The notes under the pieces are model-generated. The model searched no databases. It saw only the letters and a list, made by a program, of their open reading frames with translations, and had not been told where the DNA came from. 64,000 bases of DNA from Bacteroidales bacterium (GTDB lineage: Bacteria; Bacteroidota; Bacteroidia; Bacteroidales; UBA932). Within the stretch, counting starts at the first letter, position 1. Each line of letters opens with the position of its first letter. Made by a program: the position numbers and the translations under genes. Location of the stretch: NCBI GenBank assembly GCA_024402135.1, contig JAKSJN010000003.1:124001-188000 (forward strand), written 5' to 3'. Below are positions 26,508 through 35,199 of the stretch, in pieces.

Positions 26508-26537
26508 CACCCCATTGAAACCAAAACCAGCAAAATT

Positions 26538-26981
26538 ATGTGGCAGAGAATACAGACATTATACCTTTTCGTTTCAACCGTATTGATCGGTTGCATGTTC
26601 TTCGCGAACAAGGCTACCATGATTTCCGGCGCCGGCAACGGACTGGAGGAGATCAGATATACATCCTACGTTCCATACCTGATTCTCCTTATCGTGATTG
26701 CCTTCCTAAATATCCTTGCACTCACAGGATTCAAGATAAGGGTATTCCAGTTCCGCACCGCAGTTCTGGCGGCAATCGTGACACTGGCGTTCCAGGCTTG
26801 GCTTGCAGTAGACTATTTCGTGGCTGACGACAGCCTGGTGTTCAAGGCAAGTGCAATCTTCCCACTTGTGGCTGTAGTGCTGGACGTACTTGCCGCACGA
26901 GGAATCATGTCCGACATGCTTATCGCAGACAGCATGAACAGACTCAGGTCAAGAAAGAAGAACGGAAAGCTACTGAAATGA
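26538..26981 (+). CDS. DUF4293 family four-helix membrane protein
   Basis: The 147-residue protein starts MWQRIQTLYLF, the characteristic opening of DUF4293 proteins, and has four hydrophobic segments (about 6-24, 47-67, 75-94 and 103-125) and a basic C-terminal tail. The family is found in Bacteroidota and has no known function. The ATG at 26538 is preferred over an upstream TTG because the -7 box overlaps that TTG. Its last 12 bases overlap the convergent LytTR gene. Confidence 0.88.
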   Translation: MWQRIQTLYLFVSTVLIGCMFFANKATMISGAGNGLEEIRYTSYVPYLILLIVIAFLNILALTGFKIRVFQFRTAVLAAIVTLAFQAWLAVDYFVADDSLVFKASAIFPLVAVVLDVLAARGIMSDMLIADSMNRLRSRKKNGKLLK

Positions 26982-27854
26982 GTTGAAACGTGAGAGGATA
27001 GCCTCCTCGTACGTCTTTGAGATAGGGATAGGCGGAATGGATTCGACATCGAGATCGATTTCATATCCGTCTTTTTCTTTGCGCAGCATTGACACCTTGC
27101 GCATGTTCACGATATACTTTCTGTGACAGCGCATGAGGTCGCTTTCGGCGAAACTGTTCTCCACGGTCTTGAGACGGCAGCGCAGCATGTACTGCTTGAG
27201 GTCTCCTCTTGAGTCAAGATACCATACTTTGATGTAGTTGTCGTCAGACTCGATATAGCAGAGATTGGATGAGTCGATGGACATCTTGAGAACACCACTG
27301 TTGTCGAACAGGGTTATCTTTTTCTCAGGAAGCGGCTTCTCGATCTCGTCGGTAACGACATTCTCATAATTGAGAAGGCGGATGGTGTTGTTCTTGTCGA
27401 TGATGGCGAAGTACATGCCCGAAATCAGATATGGAACTCCGACACCCATCAGAGCATATGTCAACGATGCATAGAACTTCTGCCAGAAACGGATTTCCCC
27501 CTCAAGAATGCCATGCTTTGCACCATAGACCGACATGGTTGCATAGATAAGGCACAGCGCAAGGATTTCAAAGGAGCACCAGAGGATGTACTGATACATC
27601 TTCATCTCCTGATTGCGTCTGGCGAATGCATACAGGAACCTCCTGCTCACGGAAACGACGACGACGCCACTGAAGAAGAAGATTACCGTAAGAGCGAAGA
27701 TTGCAAGTGTCCTCATGTCGAACCAGGCTCCCCTGGCGAACGGAATGCTGACGACAAGAAAAGCCATGCAGAAGAAGGCGGTGAAAACCACCGTCGCAAT
27801 CGTCTGATACTTGCCTACGAGATATGAGGGCATCTTTTCGTTCCAGCTGTGCAT
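26970..27854 (-). CDS. Membrane-bound LytTR-domain transcription regulator
   Basis: The 294-residue protein has four predicted membrane helices in the first 150 residues (about 18-40, 49-70, 88-108 and 126-150), a linker, and a C-terminal LytTR DNA-binding domain (about 195-292; LCYIESDDNYIKVWYLD, LKTVENSF, MRCHRKYIVNMRKVSML). It has no receiver or kinase domain, so it looks like a one-component regulator that senses at the membrane. The ATG at 27854 is preferred to a TTG three codons upstream. LytTR proteins bind direct repeats in promoters; its targets are unknown. Confidence 0.9.
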   Translation of the reverse strand: MHSWNEKMPSYLVGKYQTIATVVFTAFFCMAFLVVSIPFARGAWFDMRTLAIFALTVIFFFSGVVVVSVSRRFLYAFARRNQEMKMYQYILWCSFEILALCLIYATMSVYGAKHGILEGEIRFWQKFYASLTYALMGVGVPYLISGMYFAIIDKNNTIRLLNYENVVTDEIEKPLPEKKITLFDNSGVLKMSIDSSNLCYIESDDNYIKVWYLDSRGDLKQYMLRCRLKTVENSFAESDLMRCHRKYIVNMRKVSMLRKEKDGYEIDLDVESIPPIPISKTYEEAILSRFNSFQ

Positions 27855-27870
27855 AATGTTCAAATCCTAG

Positions 27871-27878
27871 CAAAGATA
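27871..27878 (-). promoter_or_regulatory. -7 box (TATCTTTG) for the LytTR gene
   Basis: An exact TAnnTTTG match on the minus strand, 16 bases before the ATG at 27854, giving a very short leader. The fabF promoter lies divergently 48 bases away. Confidence 0.6.
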
Positions 27879-27926
27879 GGCAAAAGCCGCCCCATTTCAA
27901 AGAAATGCATGTTCCGAAAAAAAGCC

Positions 27927-27934
27927 TATATTTG
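27927..27934 (+). promoter_or_regulatory. -7 box (TATATTTG) for fabF
   Basis: An exact TAnnTTTG match on the plus strand, 20 bases before the ATG at 27955. Confidence 0.6.
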
Positions 27935-27954
27935 CAGTTTGAAATTGTATCGGT

Positions 27955-29214
27955 ATGAATAGAAGAGTCGCCGTCACTGGCATGGGCATCGTATCATGCG
28001 TCGGCAATGATATAGAAACGTTCTGGAAGAATCTCCAGAACGGTGTTTGCGGTATTGACAGGATCAAGTCATTCCCGGTTGACGATCTCCCAGTAAAGAT
28101 TGGAGGAGAGCTCAAGGACTTCGACCCTGAAAGATACGGCATCGAGAAGCCTTTCATAAGGAAGCAGGATCCATTCACGATCTATGCGATGGCAGCCGCA
28201 AACCAGGCCATGGAAGATTCCGGTCTCAAGACAAGCGGCGAAGATGCCAACATAGACCCTTTCAAGCTCGGAGTTTACGCCACTTCCGGAATCGGTGGAT
28301 TCGAAGCAGTCGTACGCGAGGTAGGCAAGATGGTTGAGGATCCTAGCGGTCGCTGGGTGTCTCCCAACTTCGTGGCTACGATGATTCCGAACATGGCAGG
28401 CGGCCAGATTGCCATCCGTCACCACGCCCAGGGACCATGCCTGAGCACCCTCAGCGCCTGTGCAAGCGCTACTCATTCCATCGGAGAAGCCATGAGGGCC
28501 ATCCGCCACGGATATGCCGACGCAATAATCGCCGGAGGATCGGACCACTGCACAATCCCGTTCGGACTCGCATGTTTTGCCAATGCAAAGGCTCTTACAC
28601 GCGAAGAAGACCCTAACAAGGCATCTCTGCCATTCCACGCCGACAGAGCCGGATTTGTCATGGGAGACGGAGCAGCCATACTTATCCTCGAGGAATGGGA
28701 GCACGCCGTGGCACGTGGAGCAAAGATATATGCTGAACTTGTCGGATATGGCAGCACCTGCGACGCATTCCATGCAACAGCACCAAAGCCGGAAGGTGAC
28801 ACTCAGGCAGAATGCATCAGACAGGCTCTCAACGAGGCCGGTTTCGACGAGACCAGGGACAAGGTCTACATCAACGCACACGGAACAGGAACACGCCTCA
28901 ACGACGTCACCGAGACAAAGGCATACAAGCTCGCTTTCGGAGACTTTGCATACAAATGCCACATCAGTTCCACAAAGTCCATGCATGGTCATATGTTCGG
29001 TGCGACAGGAGCAGCAGAAAGCATCGCCACCATCCTGGCACTGCACGACGGAATAATTCCTCCAACCATCAATCTTGACAAACCGGATCCGGAGTGCGAC
29101 CTTGACTATACGCCTAACGTCGCCGTGAAGGCAGATGTCAATCTGGGGCTCTCGGACAATTTCGGCTTCGGCGGACACAACGCCTGCCTGGCATTCAGGA
29201 AGGTCAACGGATAA
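27955..29214 (+). CDS. fabF: Beta-ketoacyl-ACP synthase II (FabF type)
   Basis: The 419-residue condensing enzyme elongates fatty acids by joining malonyl-ACP to acyl-ACP. The catalytic Cys169 (LSACASATHS), His in NAHGTGTRLND and His in KSMHGHMFGATG form the Cys-His-His triad of KAS II. It stands alone rather than next to acpP, which suggests an extra copy or a specialised role, for example in another lipid or aryl polyene pathway, although no such genes flank it. It ends at a strong bidirectional terminator. Confidence 0.92.
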   Translation: MNRRVAVTGMGIVSCVGNDIETFWKNLQNGVCGIDRIKSFPVDDLPVKIGGELKDFDPERYGIEKPFIRKQDPFTIYAMAAANQAMEDSGLKTSGEDANIDPFKLGVYATSGIGGFEAVVREVGKMVEDPSGRWVSPNFVATMIPNMAGGQIAIRHHAQGPCLSTLSACASATHSIGEAMRAIRHGYADAIIAGGSDHCTIPFGLACFANAKALTREEDPNKASLPFHADRAGFVMGDGAAILILEEWEHAVARGAKIYAELVGYGSTCDAFHATAPKPEGDTQAECIRQALNEAGFDETRDKVYINAHGTGTRLNDVTETKAYKLAFGDFAYKCHISSTKSMHGHMFGATGAAESIATILALHDGIIPPTINLDKPDPECDLDYTPNVAVKADVNLGLSDNFGFGGHNACLAFRKVNG

Positions 29215-29221
29215 ACAAAAA

Positions 29222-29248
29222 GGCTGCGGAAAATCCGCAGCCTTTTTT
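29222..29248. terminator. Bidirectional terminator between fabF and prfA
   Basis: GGCTGCGG at 29222-29229 pairs exactly with CCGCAGCC at 29235-29242, with TTTTTT on the plus side and five T residues on the minus side. Confidence 0.9.
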
Positions 29249-29271
29249 CTATTATCTCAGCCTTATGGCTA

Positions 29272-30363
29272 TTATTCCTCGCCAGCCTCCTTGAGACGCT
29301 CAGCGTTCTCGGCGATGGTAAGCTGATCGATGCACTCCTGGATGGCTCCGTCCATGAATACCGGAAGGTTGTACATGGACCAGTTGATACGGTGGTCGGT
29401 AACTCGTCCCTGAGGGTAGTTGTATGTACGGATCTTAGCCGAACGGTCACCGGTAGACACCATGGTCTTACGCTTTGCAGCGATTCCATCGAGATACTTC
29501 TGGTGCTCCATGTTGTACAGACGGGTACGGAGTTCCTCCATTGCACGGTCAAGGTTCTTGAGCTGCGAACGCTCTTCCTGGCACTGAACCACGATACCTG
29601 AAGGAATATGGGTCAGGCGCACAGCGGAGTAAGTAGTATTGACACCCTGTCCACCAGGACCTGATGCACAGAAAAGGTCCTTGCGGATGTCTGCAGGATT
29701 GAGCTCAACATCGAACTCACCTGCCTCCGGGAACACTGCCACGGAAGCTGCAGAGGTCTGGATACGGCCCTGGGTCTCGGTCTGTGGGACACGCTGAACA
29801 CGATGCACGCCAGACTCATACTTCATGATACCGTAAACACCGTCAGAGCCGGACACCTTGAAGACTACCTGCTTGTAGCCACCGGCTGTTCCTGGAGCCT
29901 GATCGGTGATCTCGATCTTCCAGCCGCGTCCTTCTGCATACTTGGTGTACATGCGGAAAAGGTCGCCTGCGAAAATCGCAGCCTCATCGCCACCGGTACC
30001 GCCACGGATCTCGACCATTGCGTTCTTGGCGTCATCCGGATCTGCAGGAATGAGAAGAAGCTTGATGTTCTGCTCCATGTCAGGGAGCTTCGGTTCTATC
30101 TCGTTGATTTCCTCGCGGGCCATTTCCCTGAGGTCCTCGTCCTTTTCGTTGATGAGGATATCCTTTGCCGACTGAAGTTCATCAAGCATTCTGGAGTATT
30201 CCAGACCGGCCTTGATGATCGGCTCAAGTTCCTTGTAGTCCTTGTTGAGCTGGACATATTTCTTCATGTCCGACATCACTTCCGGGCTGGCAAGCTGATC
30301 CTGAAGCGATTTGAACTTGTCCTGAAGGGACAGTACCTTTTCGAGTAGTGTATTTTCTGCCAT
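29272..30363 (-). CDS. prfA: Peptide chain release factor 1
   Basis: The 363-residue protein recognises UAA and UAG and triggers peptide release. The GGQ motif ([15 protein letters not shown]) is near residue 230. The codon-reading PxT element appears as [13 protein letters not shown], where E. coli RF1 has PAT, so it is RF1 and not RF2. It lies five bases downstream of the GNAT-like gene on the same strand and likely shares its promoter. Confidence 0.95.
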   Translation of the reverse strand: MAENTLLEKVLSLQDKFKSLQDQLASPEVMSDMKKYVQLNKDYKELEPIIKAGLEYSRMLDELQSAKDILINEKDEDLREMAREEINEIEPKLPDMEQNIKLLLIPADPDDAKNAMVEIRGGTGGDEAAIFAGDLFRMYTKYAEGRGWKIEITDQAPGTAGGYKQVVFKVSGSDGVYGIMKYESGVHRVQRVPQTETQGRIQTSAASVAVFPEAGEFDVELNPADIRKDLFCASGPGGQGVNTTYSAVRLTHIPSGIVVQCQEERSQLKNLDRAMEELRTRLYNMEHQKYLDGIAAKRKTMVSTGDRSAKIRTYNYPQGRVTDHRINWSMYNLPVFMDGAIQECIDQLTIAENAERLKEAGEE

Positions 30364-30368
30364 GACGA

Positions 30369-31490
30369 TTATCGTATGTCTTTGATATAGCAGCGGCGAC
30401 GCATGAACGGCTCATGATCATAGCTGCTCCATATGTTCACCGCGCTGTTGGTTTCGATCTGTGGATTGGTGATGCCCCAGTGACAGCCCATTGCCTGGGA
30501 CTTGCGGGACATCGCTACGTGATAGACTGCAGACACGCCTTTGTTCTGCCACTCAGGAGCGGCGCCGTTGAGCATCAGGTCGCAGGTATCGTACTTTCTG
30601 AGGGCCTTGAGAAGATGGTACCAGCCGAATGGGAACAGACGGCCCTTTGCCTTCTGGAGCGCCTTGGAGATTGAAGGGAAAGCAACTGAGAAGCCGGCGA
30701 TGTTTTCATTCTCGTCAAGTATGATCGAGCTGTTCTTCTCCGAAATGAACTTCATGTAGCTTTCCGCCTCCTCTTCCATCTCCGCATCAGTGAAAGGAAT
30801 GAAATTGTACACGGCATTCGCAAAGCTGTCGCTGTACACCTGGAAGAATGACTTTACCATCTGCTTGTCCTTCTTGAGGACATCCAGGTTGCCTTCGTGG
30901 AGATTGTATCTCTGCATCAGCATGTTCGCCACACGATGAGCCTTTTCGGGAACACCGGCATCAGCCACGACCTTGTACTGCACCCAGTCGCACTCCTTCT
31001 CGAAGCCAAGAGCCTGCACCAGGTCATTATAGTATGAAAAGTTGTAGATGCAGTTGAAAGGAGGAATGTTCTCGAAGCCTTCCACAAGCATGCCCTGCTT
31101 TCCAAGAGTATTGTAGTACAGAGGTCCATGGATCTGGGTCATTCCCTGTTCCTTGGCCCACGCCTCAGCCGTTCCGATGAGGAGCTTGGCAACCTCAAGG
31201 TCGTTGATGGTATCGAACCAGCCGAAGCGTGCGCACTTCTTGTCGTAACGCTCGTTGTAACGGGGGTTGATCATGCCGCAGATACGGCCTACGACCTTGT
31301 TGCCGTCAAGTACCATCCACATCTTGCGTGCACAATAGCTCAAGGTTGAAACCTTGGTCAGCGAATTCACCTGATCTGAGTGAAGTGCGGGTACATACTG
31401 TGGACAGTCCTTATACAGATTGTCCGGGAACTTGATGAAACGCATCAGGTCCTTGCGGTTCTGTACTTCAATTATCTTGTAATCTGCCAT
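30369..31490 (-). CDS. Conserved Bacteroidota protein, GNAT-like acyltransferase fold
   Basis: The 373-residue cytoplasmic protein starts [19 protein letters not shown] and contains features reminiscent of N-acetyltransferases: a beta-strand with GKVVGRI-like content ([19 protein letters not shown]) and a C-terminal region, [24 protein letters not shown], resembling the acetyl-CoA binding loop and following helix. Proteins of this type are widespread in Bacteroidota and are usually left as hypothetical or GNAT-like. The substrate is unknown. It is cotranscribed with prfA (five-base gap), and a possible link to translation is only positional. Confidence 0.82.
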   Translation of the reverse strand: MADYKIIEVQNRKDLMRFIKFPDNLYKDCPQYVPALHSDQVNSLTKVSTLSYCARKMWMVLDGNKVVGRICGMINPRYNERYDKKCARFGWFDTINDLEVAKLLIGTAEAWAKEQGMTQIHGPLYYNTLGKQGMLVEGFENIPPFNCIYNFSYYNDLVQALGFEKECDWVQYKVVADAGVPEKAHRVANMLMQRYNLHEGNLDVLKKDKQMVKSFFQVYSDSFANAVYNFIPFTDAEMEEEAESYMKFISEKNSSIILDENENIAGFSVAFPSISKALQKAKGRLFPFGWYHLLKALRKYDTCDLMLNGAAPEWQNKGVSAVYHVAMSRKSQAMGCHWGITNPQIETNSAVNIWSSYDHEPFMRRRCYIKDIR

Positions 31491-31529
31491 TTTGCCTATT
31501 CATTTTCAGCCGTTAAGGCCTAAGAGACG

Positions 31530-31537
31530 CAAAGATA
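31530..31537 (-). promoter_or_regulatory. -7 box (TATCTTTG) for the GNAT-like/prfA operon
   Basis: An exact TAnnTTTG match on the minus strand, 39 bases before the ATG at 31490. TTG triplets occur upstream but with shorter spacing (16 bases) than the consensus. Confidence 0.55.
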
Positions 31538-31565
31538 GTAAATATTGTTCAATCAACCATATCAG

Positions 31566-32282
31566 CTAGCTGCCGATGAGCTCGCCAATGGCCGCCTGAG
31601 CACACACGCAGCCGAAAACAGCCGGCATGTATGAGATGGTTCCTACCTGGGATTTCTTATTGCGGCTTTCTTCCAGAGTCACCGACTCACGTGCAGGCAG
31701 TTCCGAAGAGAAAACTGCCTTGAAGCCTTCACGGATGCCAAGCTTATGGAGTCTCTTTCTCAACATGTGGGCAAGCGGGCATTGGAAAGTCTTTGAGATG
31801 TCGTCCACATGCAGCTTGGTCGCATCCTTCTTTGCACCAGCGCCCATTGACGAAACCAATTTCAGGTTTTCCCTGAGGCAGAACTGTATGAGCGCAATCT
31901 TCGGAGAAAGGGTATCGATGGCGTCGACAACCACGTCAGGACGTCCCGCAGACATCAGCAGTTCAGCCACATTCGCTTCCGTAAGGTATTCCGGAACCGT
32001 CGTTATCCTGATTTCCGGATTGATGTCCATGAGCCTTTCCCTGAGGACGTCACATTTAAGCCGTCCAACCGTCGAAGTCAGAGCGACAAGCTGGCGGTTG
32101 CGGTTCGTCTCTCCCACGACGTCGCTATCCAGAAGCACCAACTCGCCGACGCCGGCACGCGCGAGCATCTCTGCCGCATAGGCACCCACACCGCCAAGTC
32201 CCACAATCAGCGCCCGAGACTCGGAAAGTTTCCTGAGCGCATCGCCGCCCAGCAGCATCTCTGTTCTCTCCTGCCAGCTCAT
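31566..32282 (-). CDS. tcdA: tRNA threonylcarbamoyladenosine dehydratase
   Basis: The 238-residue E1-like (ThiF/HesA) enzyme uses ATP to cyclise t6A to ct6A at position 37 of ANN-decoding tRNAs. Visible are the nucleotide-binding GLGGVGAYAAEMLARAGVG (about 28-46), the LLDSDVVGETNRNRQ block, the VVDAIDTLSPK acid motif and a C-terminal SYMPAVFGCVCAQAAI with the family Cys. It starts within a four-base overlap with mazG. Confidence 0.92.
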   Translation of the reverse strand: MSWQERTEMLLGGDALRKLSESRALIVGLGGVGAYAAEMLARAGVGELVLLDSDVVGETNRNRQLVALTSTVGRLKCDVLRERLMDINPEIRITTVPEYLTEANVAELLMSAGRPDVVVDAIDTLSPKIALIQFCLRENLKLVSSMGAGAKKDATKLHVDDISKTFQCPLAHMLRKRLHKLGIREGFKAVFSSELPARESVTLEESRNKKSQVGTISYMPAVFGCVCAQAAIGELIGS

Positions 32283-33097
32283 AGTCCTTTTGCCTTTGCC
32301 TCATCCCAGATGGCATCCATCTCGGCGAGTGCCATTTCCGAAAGCTTGCGTCCTTTTCTGATGGTCTGTTCCTCGAGGTAGGTGAAGCGGCTGCGGAACT
32401 TCTTGTTCGTGCGGTCCAAAGCCTTGTCCGGATCTATTCCGTACAGGCGGGCAGCATTGATCAGAGAAAAGAACACATCTCCAAGTTCTCCCTCGAGACG
32501 GTCCATTGCAGCGGCAGCCTCAGTTTCGTCCGCAGCTGATTCTACAGCATCAAATTCATTTTGAAGCTCGCGCTGCTCCTCCATGACCTTGTCCCATACC
32601 TGACGGCGTTCCTCCCAGTCGAAACCCGCCCCGCGTGCCTTCTCCTGGAGGGAAAGAGCTTTCAGCATAGGAGGCATCGATTCCGGGATACCATCCATGA
32701 TACGGCGGTTCCCGCCTTTTTCCTTAGCCTTCACGAGCTCCCATGTATCCGCGATTTCCTTCGCGGTCATCTGCTTCCCTTCTGCGAAGACATGAGGATG
32801 GCGGAAGATCATTTTCTCGCATATGCGGTCCAGTACGTCTGCGATGTCGAAACGCCCGTCTTCCTGGGCGATACGGGCGTAAAAGACTATATGGTAAAGC
32901 AGATCTCCAAGTTCCTTGCAGGTTTCCCTGTCGTCTTTCCGGATAATCGCATCACTTAGTTCATAGACCTCTTCAACGGTCATCGGACGTATGCTGTCCA
33001 TGGTCTGGGCGGCATTCCAAGGGCATTTCTCCCGAAGTTTGTCCATTACGTCAAGCAACCTTGCGAACTGGGCTGTCTTTTCCTCTATTGTATGCAT
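32279..33097 (-). CDS. mazG: Nucleoside triphosphate pyrophosphohydrolase MazG
   Basis: The 272-residue enzyme hydrolyses (d)NTPs to monophosphates and cleans the nucleotide pool. Tandem MazG domains are seen: the first with CPWNAAQTMDSIRPMTVEEVYEL and EELGDLLYHIVFYA-like acids, the second around GFDWEERRQVWDKVMEE and LEGELGDVFFSLINAARL. The ATG at 33097 starts at the usual family start, and a -7 box at 33118 excludes the longer upstream extension. It is the first gene of the mazG-tcdA pair. Confidence 0.93.
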   Translation of the reverse strand: MHTIEEKTAQFARLLDVMDKLREKCPWNAAQTMDSIRPMTVEEVYELSDAIIRKDDRETCKELGDLLYHIVFYARIAQEDGRFDIADVLDRICEKMIFRHPHVFAEGKQMTAKEIADTWELVKAKEKGGNRRIMDGIPESMPPMLKALSLQEKARGAGFDWEERRQVWDKVMEEQRELQNEFDAVESAADETEAAAAMDRLEGELGDVFFSLINAARLYGIDPDKALDRTNKKFRSRFTYLEEQTIRKGRKLSEMALAEMDAIWDEAKAKGL

Positions 33098-33117
33098 TGC
33101 CTTAGCTTTATTTCTCG

Positions 33118-33125
33118 CAAAAATA
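33118..33125 (-). promoter_or_regulatory. -7 box (TATTTTTG) for mazG
   Basis: An exact TAnnTTTG match on the minus strand, 20 bases before the mazG ATG, divergent from the CoA-transferase box 13 bases away. Confidence 0.6.
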
Positions 33126-33138
33126 CGAAAAATTGGAG

Positions 33139-33146
33139 TATCTTTG
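33139..33146 (+). promoter_or_regulatory. -7 box (TATCTTTG) for the CoA-transferase gene
   Basis: An exact TAnnTTTG match on the plus strand, 40 bases before the ATG at 33187. Confidence 0.6.
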
Positions 33147-33186
33147 CCCAATACTAGAAACCACGTAACAAGTAAATAAACGACAC

Positions 33187-34488
33187 ATGAAAGAGATTCA
33201 TTTCGTTTCAGCCGACGAGGCCGTAAGCGCAATCAGATCCCACAGCCACATCCACCTCAGCAGTGTGGCAAGCGTGCCCCACGTGCTCATCAATGCACTT
33301 TGCCGCAGAGCTGACGCCAAGGACATCGAGGACCTTCATTTCCATCATTTCCACACAGAAGGACCAGCTCCATACAGTGAGGAAAAGTATGAAGGCATCT
33401 TCTTCGACCAGGGCTTCTTCCTTGGTCCAAATGTCCGCAAGAACGTAAACGCAGGTTATGCCGATTATCTTCCTGTACACCTCGGAGAGACCCCAAGGCT
33501 CTATCGCAGCGGTGCAATCAAGCTTGGAGCCGCACTTGTAAACTGTTCACTTCCCGATGAAAACGGCATGGTCAGCCTCGGAACTTCAGTAGACTGCTCA
33601 GTAGCTGCAATCGACTCAGCCGAGATCGTGATCGGAGTAATGAATCCTAATGTTCCATTCGCATACGGCAACCTCATTCCTGTAGAGAAGTTCACATACC
33701 TCGTACAGGACGACGCACCGCTTGTGACTGCAGGTTTCGTCCAGCCAACCGAAATCGAGAAGCAGATCGGCAAGAACTGTGCAGCACTTGTGGATGACGG
33801 AGACTGCCTCCAGATGGGTATCGGAGCACTTCCTAACGCTCTTACCGGAGAACTCATGAACCACAAGAACCTGGGTCTTCACACCGAGATGTTCGCTGAC
33901 GGTCTTCTCGAACTCATCAAGAAGGGTGTCATCAATGGTTCATGCAAGAAGATTGACACAGGCAAGGTTGTTTCATCATTCCTTCTCGGAAGCCAGGAGG
34001 TATACTCTTTCATCGACCACAATCCTGACGTGCTCATGCGTGACATCGCATATACCAACAACCCTTGGGTAATCGCTCAGAATCCGCACATGAAGGCAAT
34101 CAACTCCGCTGTCGAGGTTGACCTGACCGGACAGATCTGCGCAGATTCCATCGGAACACGTCTCTTCTCAGGAACAGGCGGTCAGCTTGAATTCGTACGA
34201 GGCGCTACAATGAGCGAAGGAGGAAAGAGCATCACCGCGTTCGCTTCAAGGACTCTCAAGGGTCATAGCAAGATCACTCCTCAGCTCAATCCTGGCGCAG
34301 GCGTAGTTACCCCGCGTTCAGACGCTCACTGGGTTGTCACCGAATATGGCGCAGTCGACCTCTATGGCAGGAGCTGCCAGGAGCGTGCAAAGCTTCTTAT
34401 CAGCATTGCCCATCCTGATGACCGTGAGAATCTTGACCGTGCAGCATTCGAGCGCTTCGGTCCTCATTATCACAACTTCAGTATCTAA
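33187..34488 (+). CDS. Acetyl-CoA hydrolase/transferase family CoA-transferase
   Basis: The 433-residue enzyme belongs to the Cat1/AbfT family, which moves CoA between acyl groups such as acetate, butyrate, succinate and 4-hydroxybutyrate. The catalytic Glu candidate is Glu234 in GLHTEMFADG, and the IGALPNAL, LGSQEVYSFID and EYGAVDLYGRS blocks are conserved. Closest in pattern are 4-hydroxybutyrate and butyryl-CoA:acetate transferases; the true acyl donor cannot be read off. Codon choice suggests strong expression, so it probably serves central fermentation. It is followed by the unusual structured region at 34489-34646. Confidence 0.9.
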   Translation: MKEIHFVSADEAVSAIRSHSHIHLSSVASVPHVLINALCRRADAKDIEDLHFHHFHTEGPAPYSEEKYEGIFFDQGFFLGPNVRKNVNAGYADYLPVHLGETPRLYRSGAIKLGAALVNCSLPDENGMVSLGTSVDCSVAAIDSAEIVIGVMNPNVPFAYGNLIPVEKFTYLVQDDAPLVTAGFVQPTEIEKQIGKNCAALVDDGDCLQMGIGALPNALTGELMNHKNLGLHTEMFADGLLELIKKGVINGSCKKIDTGKVVSSFLLGSQEVYSFIDHNPDVLMRDIAYTNNPWVIAQNPHMKAINSAVEVDLTGQICADSIGTRLFSGTGGQLEFVRGATMSEGGKSITAFASRTLKGHSKITPQLNPGAGVVTPRSDAHWVVTEYGAVDLYGRSCQERAKLLISIAHPDDRENLDRAAFERFGPHYHNFSI

Positions 34489-34646
34489 GGGGGAGACGAC
34501 TCCCCCTGTGACCCCTACGGCCTTTCCACCTTTCCGTATTTGTTCGCATACTCACAAATACACGGCACGGCCGATTTGCTGATGCAAATTCGCTTCGCGA
34601 GATAATACAACACAAAAGGAGGAGGAAATTATCCCCCTCCTTTTTT
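34489..34646 (+). repeat. Hairpin-rich intergenic element
   Basis: This 158-base stretch holds at least four nested or serial palindromes. They are GGGGGAG/CTCCCCC (34489-34495 with 34500-34506), GTATTTGT/ACAAATAC (34536-34543 with 34554-34561), ATTTGC/GCAAAT (34574-34579 with 34584-34589), and the final terminator at 34614-34646. CGGCC at 34518 can also pair with GGCCG at 34569, enclosing the second hairpin. It has no credible reading frame. It could be a structured RNA, a dispersed palindromic repeat, or a 3'-UTR element of the CoA-transferase mRNA. Confidence 0.5.
34614..34646 (+). terminator. Terminator at the end of the CoA-transferase transcript
   Basis: AAAAGGAGG (34614-34622) pairs with CCTCCTTTT (34636-34644), with two extra G-C pairs inside, and runs into six T residues. 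Confidence 0.8.
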
Positions 34647-34668
34647 AGTTACTTATTATCACTCCTTA

Positions 34669-35199
34669 CTACTGGAAGAACGAGAAATGGACGCGACCAT
34701 AGGAACGTTCCTTGACGAAATGTGGATGCTCAGTGAAACTGTGCTCATCACCATGCTCAAGTATGAAGTAGCATTCAGGATGAAGCAGATTGTTCTCGAA
34801 TATACGGTCAGGGAGGGTTTCAAGTCCCTCCAGAGCATACGGCGGATCTGCAAAGATGATATCGAACTTCTCACGGCAGATAGGGAGGAAGTCAAACACA
34901 TTGTCGCGAACCATCGTTACATTCCTGAGCCCCAGCCGATCTGCTTCGGTCTTGATGAATGATGCATTCTCACGGGTCATCTCCACGCTGTATACACGTG
35001 CAGCGCCGCGTGACGCGAACTCGAATGCGATTGATCCCGTTCCTCCGAAAAGATCAAGGACCTTCAGATCCTCGAACTCATACTCGTTGTTGAGAATGTT
35101 GAACAGGCCTTCCTTTGCGAAATCAGTGGTAGGGCGTGCCTTGTAGCCCATAGGCGGCATTATCATCTTGCCCTTCAGCTTTCCTCCAATGATTCTCAT
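34669..35199 (-). CDS. rsmD: 16S rRNA (guanine966-N2)-methyltransferase
   Basis: The 176-residue SAM-dependent enzyme starts MRIIGGKLKGKMIMPP, the typical RsmD opening with the ARPTTDFAKEGLFNIL block, then a SAM site VLDLFGGTGSIAFE (about 48-61) and the catalytic DPPY (FADPPYALEGL, about 117). It methylates G966 (E. coli numbering) in the 30S head. It overlaps the upstream DUF3822 gene by four bases, an arrangement conserved in Bacteroidota. Confidence 0.94.
   Translation of the reverse strand: MRIIGGKLKGKMIMPPMGYKARPTTDFAKEGLFNILNNEYEFEDLKVLDLFGGTGSIAFEFASRGAARVYSVEMTRENASFIKTEADRLGLRNVTMVRDNVFDFLPICREKFDIIFADPPYALEGLETLPDRIFENNLLHPECYFILEHGDEHSFTEHPHFVKERSYGRVHFSFFQ

Noticed and set aside
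28069-29178. A 369-codon open frame antisense to fabF
   Set aside because: The fabF frame has a complete active site and good promoter; the antisense product is Cys/Ser-rich without a fold.
34489-34646. Possible CRISPR leader or repeat
   Set aside because: The palindromes are all different and are not regularly spaced direct repeats, so it is not a CRISPR array.
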